Below are positions 50,959 through 58,738 of a stretch of DNA of 64,000 bases, piece after piece; position 1 is the stretch's first letter, and each line of letters begins with the position of its first letter. The stretch lies in assembly GCF_004365175.1 (NCBI RefSeq), contig NZ_SOCE01000001.1:545154-609153 (forward strand), read 5' to 3'. Made by a program: the position numbers and the translations under genes. The stretch comes from Kribbella voronezhensis. Its GTDB lineage: Bacteria > Actinomycetota > Actinomycetes > Propionibacteriales > Kribbellaceae. A model generated the notes under the pieces. It was given only the letters and a program-made list of their open reading frames with translations. It searched no databases and had not been told where the DNA came from.

Positions 50959-52158
50959 GCCGGTCGAGAGCGCTCTCCGGGCCAGCACCATGGTTGTCAC
51001 GGTCCCGACCACGCCGCCGACGCAGATCGCCAGATTGGGGCGCATCAGCGTGCCGAGCACCCCAGCAAGCGCGATCCCGACTCCCTGAATCGCCATCAAC
51101 CCGCTGGTCTGGACGGTGAACAGCCTCCCCCGGTACGCCGGCTCGACGGCGGCCAGGATCAACGGATCGATCCCTTGGTTGAACGCATAGCCGGATCCCG
51201 AGATCGCCAGCAACACCGCGGCGACCGCGATCGAAGGCTCGGCGGCAAAGGCGATCGCCGGCACCTGTGTCAGCAGAATCAACGGCACCACGAGCCGCCT
51301 CCGCACTCCCGGCGACAGCCGCGAAGCAACCAGCTCGCCAAGGATCGAACCGACCGCATACCCAGTGAGAAGCGCACCGGCCAGCGACGCGGCGACGCCG
51401 AGCTGACCGGTGTAGGCGACCGCCAGCCCGTCCGGCATCGAGGAGAACGCCGGAACGACCCAGGACAACACAACCAGTCGCCGGAGCCGGGGCTTGCCGA
51501 AGACATATCCCAACCCAGCAAGGGATTCCCGCACCGTACTACGGGTCGCCGTGCCGCTCCTGGGCGTCGAGGGCGTGCCGATCCCGATGAGCACAGCCGA
51601 GGCCGCGAAGGAGGCCGCGTCGAGAGACAGCAGCCAACTGGGCCCGACCGCCGCAACGGTGACCGACCCGATCGCCAAGCCGGTCAGGATCGTCAGCTGA
51701 CCGATTGCCCTGAGCAACGATCGACCGACCGGGAACAGGTCGGCGTCCAGCAGGTGGGCCAGGCTCGCGGCCCGGGCACCGGCGAAGACGGGAGCAACGA
51801 CGCCGGTCACCAACAGCAGTGCGAGCAGGCCGGCCACCGGCATGCCGGGAATCAGCATCGCGGCGATCGCGGCCGCGCAGATCAGGTCGCAGCAGACCAG
51901 GACGGGCCTGGCCGGGAACCTGTCCGCGAGCGAGGAGAGCACGGCTCCGCCGAGCGCGTACGGCAGGAACGAACAGACCAGGACCAAGGCGGAGAGCAAC
52001 GGCGACCGGGTCCGTTCGAAGATCATGATCGCGAGCGCGACCTCGGCCGCGACCGACCCGGCCATCGAGACACCGTGCGCGATGAAGATCGGCCGCAGGC
52101 CGGGCACCCGGAGTACGGAGGTGTAGCCCGCGGGGCGGGCGGAGATCGAGGTGGACAC
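50956..52158 (-). CDS. Major facilitator superfamily transporter
   Basis: A 400-residue MFS protein with about 12 membrane helices; the N-terminal RVPGLRPIFIAHGVSMAGS, the loop SSLADRFPARPVLVCCDL (motif A region between helices 2 and 3) and the mid-protein basic loop fit a drug-efflux member. GTG start. Divergent from the ArsR-family gene with a perfect inverted repeat between them, suggesting ArsR-controlled efflux. Confidence 0.88.
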   Translation of the reverse strand: MSTSISARPAGYTSVLRVPGLRPIFIAHGVSMAGSVAAEVALAIMIFERTRSPLLSALVLVCSFLPYALGGAVLSSLADRFPARPVLVCCDLICAAAIAAMLIPGMPVAGLLALLLVTGVVAPVFAGARAASLAHLLDADLFPVGRSLLRAIGQLTILTGLAIGSVTVAAVGPSWLLSLDAASFAASAVLIGIGTPSTPRSGTATRSTVRESLAGLGYVFGKPRLRRLVVLSWVVPAFSSMPDGLAVAYTGQLGVAASLAGALLTGYAVGSILGELVASRLSPGVRRRLVVPLILLTQVPAIAFAAEPSIAVAAVLLAISGSGYAFNQGIDPLILAAVEPAYRGRLFTVQTSGLMAIQGVGIALAGVLGTLMRPNLAICVGGVVGTVTTMVLARRALSTG

Positions 52159-52197
52159 GGCAGAGAGCGTGCTCCGGCCGTTCCCGGCCCGCGTAGT

Positions 52198-52217
52198 CTT
52201 TCGGGTATGCCCGAAAG
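52198..52217. promoter_or_regulatory. Perfect inverted repeat CTTTCGGG-TATG-CCCGAAAG
   Basis: 8-bp arms with a 4-nt centre, in the 68-nt divergent region between the MFS and ArsR-family genes; ends 9 nt before the regulator's GTG. Likely the ArsR-family operator. Confidence 0.65.
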
Positions 52218-52226
52218 TCTCCAGTC

Positions 52227-53204
52227 GTGACGATCCTCAAGTTCGGCCAGGCGGACGCGCTGCGGTGCCGGTTCGGGATCTCGCCGTTGTGGGAGACGAT
52301 CTCGGCCGTGCGGGTGCTCAACGGCCAGCGACACCGGCCGCTGTACTCGCCCTGGGTCGCGGCCAAGGCCGACGCGACGGCCGGCCTGGAGCTGGGCATG
52401 CTGCGAGCTGTCCAACCGAGGACCGGCTACACACCCGATTTCCTCACTCCCCCACCGAAGGCTTCCCGAGCCCGGTTCGAGACGGAGATAGCGCGCGTTC
52501 GGAGTACCCCGCTGCATCAGGTACGGGCCGAGCTGATCCAGTCCCGCGACACCCGGAACAATCCGGGCGCGCCGGCGATCAACAAGATGCTCACCGATCC
52601 GGCCGCGGCGCGCGAAGGGTTCGCGGCCGAGATCGAGGCCGCCTGGCATGCCTTGATCCAGCCGGACTGGTCGCTGATCAGCCGGGTCCTCGAGGACGAC
52701 CTGGCCTACCGAGGCACCCAGCTCACGTCGGGCGGGTTGGCGAAGCTGTTCGACGATCTGCATCCCGCGCTGACCTGGGCCGACGATCGACTGATCACCT
52801 CTCAGTTCCGTGAGCAGGACCGCGAACTCGAGGGCCAGGGGCTCCTGCTCGTGCCGGGAGTGTTCGCCTGGCCGTATCTGGTCCTGGTGACCGCAACCGG
52901 CTACCAGCCGACGGTGGTGTATCCGGCTCGCGGCGCTGCCCGGCTGTGGTCCGACGCACCGGCTCCCCCTGATCCACTGGCGACGCTGCTCGGCCGCACC
53001 CGGGCGACGCTGCTGGTCGCGCTGGATCCACCCGCGACCACGAGCGCCTTGGCAGCGCAGTACGGGTTGGCTCTGGGGACCGTGGCAGAGCACCTTGGCG
53101 CGCTGCACGGGGCGGGGCTGGTGAGTAGACGGCGTACGGGCCATCAGGTGCACTACCGGCGTACGGACGTCGGGCAGGCTGTCGTCGACGCCTCGGTGGG
53201 CTGA
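52227..53204 (+). CDS. ArsR-like winged-HTH regulator with large N-terminal domain (DUF5937 type)
   Basis: A 325-residue regulator. The N-terminal ~220 residues are a DUF5937-like domain (FGQADALRCRFGISPLWET); the ArsR-type winged helix is at ~245-320 (LLVALDPPATTSALAAQYGL, then TVAEHLGALHGAGLVSRRRTG). No metal-binding Cys motif is seen, so metal sensing is unlikely. Divergent from the MFS exporter and next to a palindromic operator, so it probably represses the exporter. GTG start. Confidence 0.87.
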   Translation: MTILKFGQADALRCRFGISPLWETISAVRVLNGQRHRPLYSPWVAAKADATAGLELGMLRAVQPRTGYTPDFLTPPPKASRARFETEIARVRSTPLHQVRAELIQSRDTRNNPGAPAINKMLTDPAAAREGFAAEIEAAWHALIQPDWSLISRVLEDDLAYRGTQLTSGGLAKLFDDLHPALTWADDRLITSQFREQDRELEGQGLLLVPGVFAWPYLVLVTATGYQPTVVYPARGAARLWSDAPAPPDPLATLLGRTRATLLVALDPPATTSALAAQYGLALGTVAEHLGALHGAGLVSRRRTGHQVHYRRTDVGQAVVDASVG

Positions 53205-53232
53205 CATCCCACCGGGACAAGGCAAGGCGGGT

Positions 53233-53238
53233 CAGAAT
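53233..53238 (+). promoter_or_regulatory. -10-like hexamer before the 53245 gene
   Basis: CAGAAT, 6 nt before the GTG start, without an SD. Confidence 0.35.
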
Positions 53239-53244
53239 GCTGCG

Positions 53245-53913
53245 GTGAGCAAGGTTCCGAAGGCACCCGCGCCAAGTATGCGACACACCCGTCGGTGGCC
53301 CGCTTCCCTGGCGGTGATCGTGGTGCTCGGGCTACAGCTCGCGGTACCGCCGCAGCTCATGGACCTGCCGCGCTGGTTGCTGCCCGCCTTCGGGGCCGGG
53401 CTGCTGGTGCCGCTGGTATGGACGAACCCGCTCCGCCTGCACGTGGACGAGCCATGGCTACGCAAGGTCGAGCTGATCCTGCTGGCCGTGCTGGTGGGGA
53501 TCAACGCGGTCTACCTGCTCGAGATGATCGTCTATCTCGGCGATGACAGCACGGACGGTCTGGTGCTGGTGAAGGCCGCGCTGTTGATCTGGGTGACCAA
53601 CGTGGTCGCCTTCGCGGTCTGGTACTGGGAGATCGATCGAGGTGGGCCGTTCGCGCGGATGCCCGAGCACGAGCACGAGGAGGAGCGCGCGGACCTGCTG
53701 TTCCCACAGATGACGCTCGACCTCCCCGGCTGGCAGGGCTGGCTGCCAGGTTTCACCGACTACCTGTTCGTGGCCTTCACTGCGGCCACCGCCTTCAGCC
53801 CGACCGACACCATGCCGCTCACCGCCCGCGCCAAGACGCTGATGGGATTCCAGTCCGGCGTCTCTCTGCTGACCATCGCCATCGTCGCCGCCCGCGCGGT
53901 CAACGTTCTCTAG
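53245..53913 (+). CDS. DUF1345-like integral membrane protein
   Basis: A 222-residue protein with about five or six hydrophobic segments (e.g. LAVIVVLGLQLAVPPQL, LILLAVLVGINAVYLLEMIV, LLIWVTNVVAFAVWYWEID) and a C-terminal pair around TDYLFVAFTAATAFSPTDTMPLT, a pattern shared with small membrane proteins that resemble ion-channel pore regions. Function unknown. Its last 4 nt overlap the convergent hypothetical gene. Confidence 0.75.
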   Translation: MSKVPKAPAPSMRHTRRWPASLAVIVVLGLQLAVPPQLMDLPRWLLPAFGAGLLVPLVWTNPLRLHVDEPWLRKVELILLAVLVGINAVYLLEMIVYLGDDSTDGLVLVKAALLIWVTNVVAFAVWYWEIDRGGPFARMPEHEHEEERADLLFPQMTLDLPGWQGWLPGFTDYLFVAFTAATAFSPTDTMPLTARAKTLMGFQSGVSLLTIAIVAARAVNVL

Positions 53914-54311
53914 CCCGGCTCCTGCCAGGGGAACGGCGCGAGGTCCGGCTCGACCCAGCCGGTCCTTGCCGCGGGAGCCGCCAAGGTCGCCGACCGGTAG
54001 AAACGCAGCAGCAGACGCTTGTCGAGGAGCGCCGGATTGCGGTCGGCAAAAGCGTCGAAGTCTTCGACGGGCTCCTCCGTCGCATGGTGTCCGACGAGTT
54101 CCACCCACGCCCTGCTCACCGTCGCGTGATACTTCTGCGGCGCACCGGCGTACCGCGCGGTCTGCTGGATTCCCTGACTGACAAGGCCGATCGCAGTCGC
54201 CACCCCGTGCCGGCGAACCGCCAGCCAGGTCAGCCGCACATGCTCGCGATGCCCGAACCGGTCGGCTGTCCGCAGGGTCTCGGTCATCAACTGCTCGAAG
54301 TCACTCACCAC
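53910..54311 (-). CDS. Conserved hypothetical protein coupled to MarR
   Basis: A 133-residue helical protein, with FGHREHVRLTWLAVRRHG, KYHATVSRAWVELVGHH and LLLRFYRSATLAAPAARTGW. The spaced His residues and pattern recur in an actinobacterial family I recognise only as hypothetical; metal or cofactor binding by the His residues is a guess. It starts (GTG) within the last 11 nt of the marR gene, so it is translationally coupled and probably part of the regulator's response. Confidence 0.7.
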   Translation of the reverse strand: MVSDFEQLMTETLRTADRFGHREHVRLTWLAVRRHGVATAIGLVSQGIQQTARYAGAPQKYHATVSRAWVELVGHHATEEPVEDFDAFADRNPALLDKRLLLRFYRSATLAAPAARTGWVEPDLAPFPWQEPG

Positions 54312-54738
54312 TACCGCCTCCTGCCAGTGCCCTGAGCACCCGGCGAAAGTTGCCGACCACCTCTGCCGGGAGATCGGCCAGGGCCTGGTGTTCGATCTCG
54401 GCGATGGCGGCCGCTATCAGGTCCGCTGTCTCCCGTCCGTCCTCAGTCAGCTCGATCAGCACCGCCCTGCGATCCCCGGCCCGCACACCCCGGGTCAGAC
54501 AGCCTCGCCGCTCGAGCCGATCCAGTACGCCGGTCAGCGTGGTCGGCCTGATCCCGATGGCCGCGCCCAGCTCCGACACGGTCCGGGGACGGCCGTCCGA
54601 CAGGTTGCCCAGCGCGTTGATCTCGGACGGCGACAGGTCGAGGTCCACCAGTTTCGCGGTCAGCTCCTGGAGCGTCGCATGGGTCGCCCGCTGCAACTCC
54701 AGCAGCAGCCGCGCAGGTTCTTCCGATTCGGATATCAC
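54301..54738 (-). CDS. MarR family transcriptional regulator
   Basis: A 145-residue MarR protein with the winged helix (~45-105): LSPSEINALGNLSDGRP, TVSELGAAIGIRPTTLTGVL and the wing RRGCLTRGVRAGDRRAVLIELTEDG. It acts as a dimeric repressor. A palindrome containing TACGGATCCGTA lies 12 nt upstream of its GTG start and is presumably its own operator. Coupled downstream to the conserved hypothetical; divergent from the EamA transporter, a likely second target. Confidence 0.9.
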   Translation of the reverse strand: MISESEEPARLLLELQRATHATLQELTAKLVDLDLSPSEINALGNLSDGRPRTVSELGAAIGIRPTTLTGVLDRLERRGCLTRGVRAGDRRAVLIELTEDGRETADLIAAAIAEIEHQALADLPAEVVGNFRRVLRALAGGGSGE

Positions 54739-54745
54739 GTTTTCG

Positions 54746-54765
54746 TACTATACGGATCCGTAGTA
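54746..54765. promoter_or_regulatory. MarR-type operator TACTA-TACGGATCCGTA-GTA
   Basis: Perfect 12-bp palindrome TACGGATCCGTA (54751-54762) flanked by TACTA and TAGTA arms, in the marR/eamA divergent region (54739-54873). Confidence 0.65.
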
Positions 54766-54873
54766 TCCACGGCAACCGCTCAGCAGCTGAAATAGCTCTC
54801 GACGCCGTGTAATGAGTGTGAAAGTGTTATGCCCATGTACAGGACGACCCTGGACGCCGAGTGAGGAGCTGAG

Positions 54874-55872
54874 ATGCACGCACCGCCGGATGCCGCCCGG
54901 ACCAAGTCGATCGGGCTTGGATTCGCCCTGTTCTCGGCGCTGACCTTCGGAGGTTCCGGGCCGTTCGCGAAGGCGCTCATCGGGGCCGGCTTCTCCCCCG
55001 AACAGGCCGCTTGGCTGCGCATTCTGGGCAGTGCCGTCCTCCTGGTTCCGCTGGTCCTCGTCCTTCGCGGCCGGGCCGGGGTCCGCGCCGCCCGGAAGTC
55101 CTGGCCGCAGCTGGTGCTCTACGGCCTGACCGGTATCGCCGGCTGCCAGACGCTCTTCTTCATCGCCGCCAGCCGGCTGCCGGTCGGGGTGGCGATCCTG
55201 CTGGAGTTCACCGGCCCGGTGCTCGTGGTCGGCTGGCTCAAGTTCGGCCGGAAGGTCGCCGTACCGCGGGCTGCCGCGCTCGGGGTGGCCATCGCGCTGG
55301 TCGGCCTCGCCACGGTGGTCGAGGTCTGGTCCGGACTCCAGCTCGACCTGCTCGGCCTGCTGGCCGGGCTCGCGGCCGCCGCCTGCCAGGCGACGTACTT
55401 CATCTTGATCGACAAGCTCACCGGCGTCGCGGATCCGCTGGTGATGACCGCCGCCGGCAGCGTCGTCGGCGCCGTCCTGCTGACGGCGATCTCGGCGCCG
55501 TGGGCCGTTCCGTGGCATTCGCTGACCGACACCATCGCGATCGGTGAGCGCTCCGCGCCGGGCTGGATCTTCGCCGCGTGGCTCATCGTGGTCAGCACCG
55601 TCGTCGCGTACCTCGCCGGCGCCGCCGCAGTACAGCGCTTGTCCGCGGCGATCGGTGGAGCGGTCGCGTACGTCGAGGTCGTCGCGGCCAGCCTGTTCGC
55701 CTGGATCCTGCTCGGCGAGACGCTCAAGACGAACCAGATCATCGGTGGCGTCATCGTCCTGCTGGGTGCCTTCGTGGCACAGTCATCCGTCGGCAAGGTG
55801 ACGCCTGGCGAACTGCCCGGCACGCCCGATCTCGAGCCATCAGAACCTGACCTCGATCGCGCCACGCTCTGA
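54874..55872 (+). CDS. EamA/RhaT family DMT transporter
   Basis: A 332-residue transporter with ten hydrophobic helices in two repeats (FALFSALTFGGSGPFAKAL in repeat 1; AIGGAVAYVEVVAASLFAWI in repeat 2). A cytoplasmic acidic tail follows (DLEPSEPDLDRATL). Probably exports a drug or metabolite; likely regulated by the divergent MarR protein. The SD GAGGAG is 7 nt before the ATG. Confidence 0.88.
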   Translation: MHAPPDAARTKSIGLGFALFSALTFGGSGPFAKALIGAGFSPEQAAWLRILGSAVLLVPLVLVLRGRAGVRAARKSWPQLVLYGLTGIAGCQTLFFIAASRLPVGVAILLEFTGPVLVVGWLKFGRKVAVPRAAALGVAIALVGLATVVEVWSGLQLDLLGLLAGLAAAACQATYFILIDKLTGVADPLVMTAAGSVVGAVLLTAISAPWAVPWHSLTDTIAIGERSAPGWIFAAWLIVVSTVVAYLAGAAAVQRLSAAIGGAVAYVEVVAASLFAWILLGETLKTNQIIGGVIVLLGAFVAQSSVGKVTPGELPGTPDLEPSEPDLDRATL

Positions 55873-55896
55873 GCTACTGCGCGGCGGAGCGGGTGG

Positions 55897-55902
55897 CACG
55901 AT
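55897..55902 (+). promoter_or_regulatory. -10-like hexamer before the esterase gene
   Basis: CACGAT, 6 nt before the ATG at 55909. Confidence 0.35.
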
Positions 55903-55908
55903 GGGCGG

Positions 55909-57378
55909 ATGGATCCGATTGCGGCGGTAGCGGGTGGCAAGGTTCGCGGGTCGACGAAGGACGGTGTGACCGCCTACTTGGGCATCCCGTACGCCGCCGG
56001 TCCACAAGGTGCCGACCTGTACGCCGCACCGAAACCGGTGACTCCGTGGGACGGCGTCCGGGCGACGACCTCGCTCGGGCCGACCGCGCCCCAGCCGGGG
56101 TACGAACCGCCGTTCGACAAACTGCTGAACAACCCGATCATCCCTGGCGCGGAGTTCCTCAACGTCAATGTCTGGACGCCTGGCGGCTCGGGCCTGCCGG
56201 TGCTGGTCTGGTTCCCCGGCGGCGCTTTCCGCAACGGCTCGAACGCGACCCCGGCGTACGACGGAACGGCCTTCGCCCGCGACGGCGTCGTACTGGTCAG
56301 CGTCAACTACCGGCTCGGGGTCGCCGGCTTCGGCGTCGTGGCGGGTGCGCCCAATAATCGCGGGCTGCTCGACCAGTTGGCTGCGCTGGCCTGGGTCCAG
56401 GAGAACATCGCGGCGTTCGGCGGCGATCCCGGCCGAGTCACCATCTTCGGTCAGTCCGCGGGTGGGATGAGCGTCGCGACCTTGCTGTCGCTGGCGGCGT
56501 CGGAGGGTCTGTACCAGCAGGCGATCGTGCAGAGTGGATCGGCCGAGGCGGTGGCCTTGGCGAGCGATGCGAGCTTGATGACGGCCGAAGTGGCGAAGCG
56601 ACTCGGCATCGAGGCGACGCCCGAGGCGCTTGGCGCCGTACCGATTCCTGACCTCATCAAGGCCCAGCAGGCCGTGTCGGTCGACCTCCGGCTGAACCCG
56701 GATCCATCCCGTTTCGGTGCGAGCGTGGTCAAGGCAGGTGGCGGGATCATGCCGTTCTTCCCGGTGGTGGACGGTGAGCTGATCCACGAACTCCCCCTCG
56801 ACGCCATCGCCGGTGGCGCGGCGGCGGGCATCGATCTGCTGATCGGGACGACGACGGAGGAGTTCCGGTTCTTCACGGTGCCCAGCGGGATCGCCGCCAG
56901 TATCACCGCCGAGGCGCTGCCCGTGCTGCTCAGCCGGGCGGGCATCGATCCGGCCGTTGCCGGACCGTACGCCGCCAACCGGCCGGGCCAGTCTCCTGGC
57001 GAGATCTACACCGCGATCACCAGCGACGCCCACTTCGTGTTGCCGACGATCCGGCTCGCCGAGGCGACCAGCGCCACGGCGTACGTGTACGAGTTCAACT
57101 GGAAGTCGCCGCTGCCCGGGCTCGGCTCATGCCACGCGCTGGAGATCCCGTTCGTGTTCGACACGTTGGCGAACGAGCCGTCGCCCTTGCAGGGTGACGA
57201 TCCGCCCCAAGAGCTGGCCGATCGGATGCACGCGGCCTGGGTGGCCTTCGCCACCACCGGGGATCCGGGCTGGTCGCAGTACGACACGACCTCGAGGCCC
57301 GTGATGAGCTTCGACCACCCGGAGTCCCGGCAGTTGGCGGATCCACACGGCGACGAACCGGCGCTGCTACGGAAGTAG
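55909..57378 (+). CDS. Type B carboxylesterase
   Basis: A 489-residue alpha/beta-hydrolase of the carboxylesterase type B family. N-terminal VRGSTKDGVTAYLGIPYA, oxyanion-hole VLVWFPGGAFRNGS, LGVAGFG, nucleophile elbow FGQSAGGMS (Ser~185), and the acid residue in TTEEFRFF; His in LGSCHALEIPFVF. It hydrolyses esters or carbamates; no signal peptide. Its last 12 nt overlap the 3' end of the convergent AlaRS-like gene. Confidence 0.9.
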   Translation: MDPIAAVAGGKVRGSTKDGVTAYLGIPYAAGPQGADLYAAPKPVTPWDGVRATTSLGPTAPQPGYEPPFDKLLNNPIIPGAEFLNVNVWTPGGSGLPVLVWFPGGAFRNGSNATPAYDGTAFARDGVVLVSVNYRLGVAGFGVVAGAPNNRGLLDQLAALAWVQENIAAFGGDPGRVTIFGQSAGGMSVATLLSLAASEGLYQQAIVQSGSAEAVALASDASLMTAEVAKRLGIEATPEALGAVPIPDLIKAQQAVSVDLRLNPDPSRFGASVVKAGGGIMPFFPVVDGELIHELPLDAIAGGAAAGIDLLIGTTTEEFRFFTVPSGIAASITAEALPVLLSRAGIDPAVAGPYAANRPGQSPGEIYTAITSDAHFVLPTIRLAEATSATAYVYEFNWKSPLPGLGSCHALEIPFVFDTLANEPSPLQGDDPPQELADRMHAAWVAFATTGDPGWSQYDTTSRPVMSFDHPESRQLADPHGDEPALLRK

Positions 57379-58521
57379 CGACTGGACGAGCTCGCGCGGC
57401 AGGCCGTGCGTCTCGTGCAGGTAGTCGAAGTCGCTCTGGTCGAGCGTCTTCTGGAACCGTTCGTGGCTGATGATCCGGCGCCCGCGCTCCAGCAGGTTCG
57501 CGAACCTGATCTCCTCGTCGATCAGGATCCGGCGGACCAGCGTCGGCAGTTCGCCCTGGTGGAAATGCTCGAGAGTGTGCTTGTACAGCTCCATCGGCAG
57601 GTCCGAGACGGTGTAGCCGTCGTCGACTCGCCAGAGCAGCGTCAGCACCCGGCGGATCAGCCGGCGCAGCACGTAGCCGCGGCCCGTGTTGGAGGGGTGC
57701 ACGCCATCGCCGACGATCACCATGCTCGACCGGAGGTGGTCGATGACGATCCGCTGCGACTCCAGGTCCAGCTTCCACAGGCCGGGGACGATCCGCATCC
57801 ACGGTTCGAACAACGAGGTCTCGTACACCGAGTCCTTGCCCTCGAGCAGCATCGTCAGCCGCTCCAGCCCGAGTCCGGTGTCGATGTTGCGCTGCTGGAG
57901 CGGCTCCAGCGAGCCGTCGTCGAACCGGCGGTAGCGCATCATCACGTGGTTCCACACCTCCACCCAGCGGTCGTCGGTGGACGGCGTACCGGTCGGCGTA
58001 CCGTTGCCCGTCCAGAGGAAGATCTCCGAATCGGGACCGCACGGACCGGTCGGGCCGTTCGACCACCAGTTGTCGTCGGTGGTCAGCTCGATCGGCACGC
58101 CGAGCGACTGCCAGGTGCGCAGCGATTCCTGGTCGAGCTCCACCTGGTTGTCACCGCCGAACACGGTCACGTACAGCCGGCCGGGGTCGATGCCGTACCC
58201 CTCGGTGAGCAGCTCGTAGCCCCACCGCAGCGTCTGCTCGCTGCCGTAGTCGCCGAGCGACCAGGACCCGAGCATCTCGAACACGGTCAGGTGGGTGCGG
58301 TCGCCGACCTCGTCGAGATCGGTGGTCCGCAGGCATCGCTGCACCCCGGTCAGCCGGCGGCCCATCGGATGTGGTTCGCCTTCGAGATAAGGCGTCAGCG
58401 GATGCATCCCGGAGGTCGTGAACAGCACCGGGTCACCGGGGCGCGTGATGAGCGACGAGCCCGTGGTGGGCACGTGGCCGCGGTCGGTGAAGAAGTCGAT
58501 GAAGGTCTTCTGGAGGCTCAT
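57367..58521 (-). CDS. Alanyl-tRNA synthetase paralogue, catalytic region only
   Basis: A 384-residue protein equal to the aminoacylation and tRNA-binding N-terminal part of AlaRS; full-length enzymes are ~870 residues. Class II AlaRS motifs are kept: VLFTTSGMHPLTPYL, CLRTTDLDEVG (Arg65), HLTVFEMLGSWSLGDYG (~78-93), EVWNHVMM, NIDTGLGLERL (~212-222) and NTGRGYVLRRLIRR. The family GPCGPCSE reads GPCGPDSE. It stops where AlaRS normally continues into the editing domain (canonical DTYGFP appears as ETHGLP), so editing and C-Ala domains are missing. SD AAAGGA before the ATG. It sits behind an alanine-rich attenuator. It could charge tRNA or another carrier, or act as a drug-resistant duplicate. 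Confidence 0.88.
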   Translation of the reverse strand: MSLQKTFIDFFTDRGHVPTTGSSLITRPGDPVLFTTSGMHPLTPYLEGEPHPMGRRLTGVQRCLRTTDLDEVGDRTHLTVFEMLGSWSLGDYGSEQTLRWGYELLTEGYGIDPGRLYVTVFGGDNQVELDQESLRTWQSLGVPIELTTDDNWWSNGPTGPCGPDSEIFLWTGNGTPTGTPSTDDRWVEVWNHVMMRYRRFDDGSLEPLQQRNIDTGLGLERLTMLLEGKDSVYETSLFEPWMRIVPGLWKLDLESQRIVIDHLRSSMVIVGDGVHPSNTGRGYVLRRLIRRVLTLLWRVDDGYTVSDLPMELYKHTLEHFHQGELPTLVRRILIDEEIRFANLLERGRRIISHERFQKTLDQSDFDYLHETHGLPRELVQSLLP

Positions 58522-58570
58522 TTCTGGATTCCTTTGCGGGTGTGGACCGGAAAGGTGAGCCTGGTTCTGG

Positions 58571-58607
58571 GCAAAACAAAACCGGCGGACCGTTTCCGGT
58601 CGCCGGT
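58571..58607 (-). terminator. Attenuator terminator before the AlaRS-like gene
   Basis: On the minus strand ACCGGCGACCG pairs with CGGTCCGCCGGT (11 bp, one bulged C) around a GAAA tetraloop and is followed by TTTTGTTTT: an intrinsic terminator 50 nt upstream of the start codon and 17 nt after the leader-peptide stop. Its 5' arm CGGCGACCGG (58596-58605) can instead pair with CCGGCTGCCG (58632-58641) in the leader. Confidence 0.88.
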
Positions 58608-58623
58608 GGGTTCGAAGAAGATG

Positions 58624-58689
58624 TCAGGCAGCGGCAGCCGGAGAGCACGAAGCTCGTACGGCTGCTGCGAGGCGCGACATCTGATGCAT
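58624..58689 (-). CDS. Alanine-rich leader peptide of the AlaRS-like gene
   Basis: A 21-codon frame reading MHQMSRLAAAVRASCSPAAA plus one final Ala, 8 alanines in all, encoded by GCA GCA GCC, GCT and a terminal GCT GCC GCT GCC. The ATG lies 7 nt after a -10 hexamer with no SD, so translation is probably leaderless. CAGCAGCCG (58659-58667) covering the first Ala codons pairs with CGGCTGCCGCTG covering the second Ala run, and AGATGTC/GACATCT (58676-58682 with 58619-58625) close the structure. This is the layout of a ribosome-stalling leader peptide sensing charged tRNA-Ala. Confidence 0.8.
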   Translation of the reverse strand: MHQMSRLAAAVRASCSPAAAA

Positions 58690-58696
58690 GGGACCC

Positions 58697-58727
58697 AGAG
58701 TACACACACTCGCGCGGGGTTTGTCCA
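58697..58727 (-). promoter_or_regulatory. Promoter of the leader peptide/AlaRS-like gene
   Basis: -35 TGGACA (58722-58727), 19-nt spacer, -10 TACTCT (58697-58702) on the minus strand, then 7 nt to the leader ATG. It starts just downstream of the glycosyltransferase gene, so the AlaRS-like gene has its own promoter. Confidence 0.65.
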
Positions 58728-58738
58728 CGAGGTTGGCG

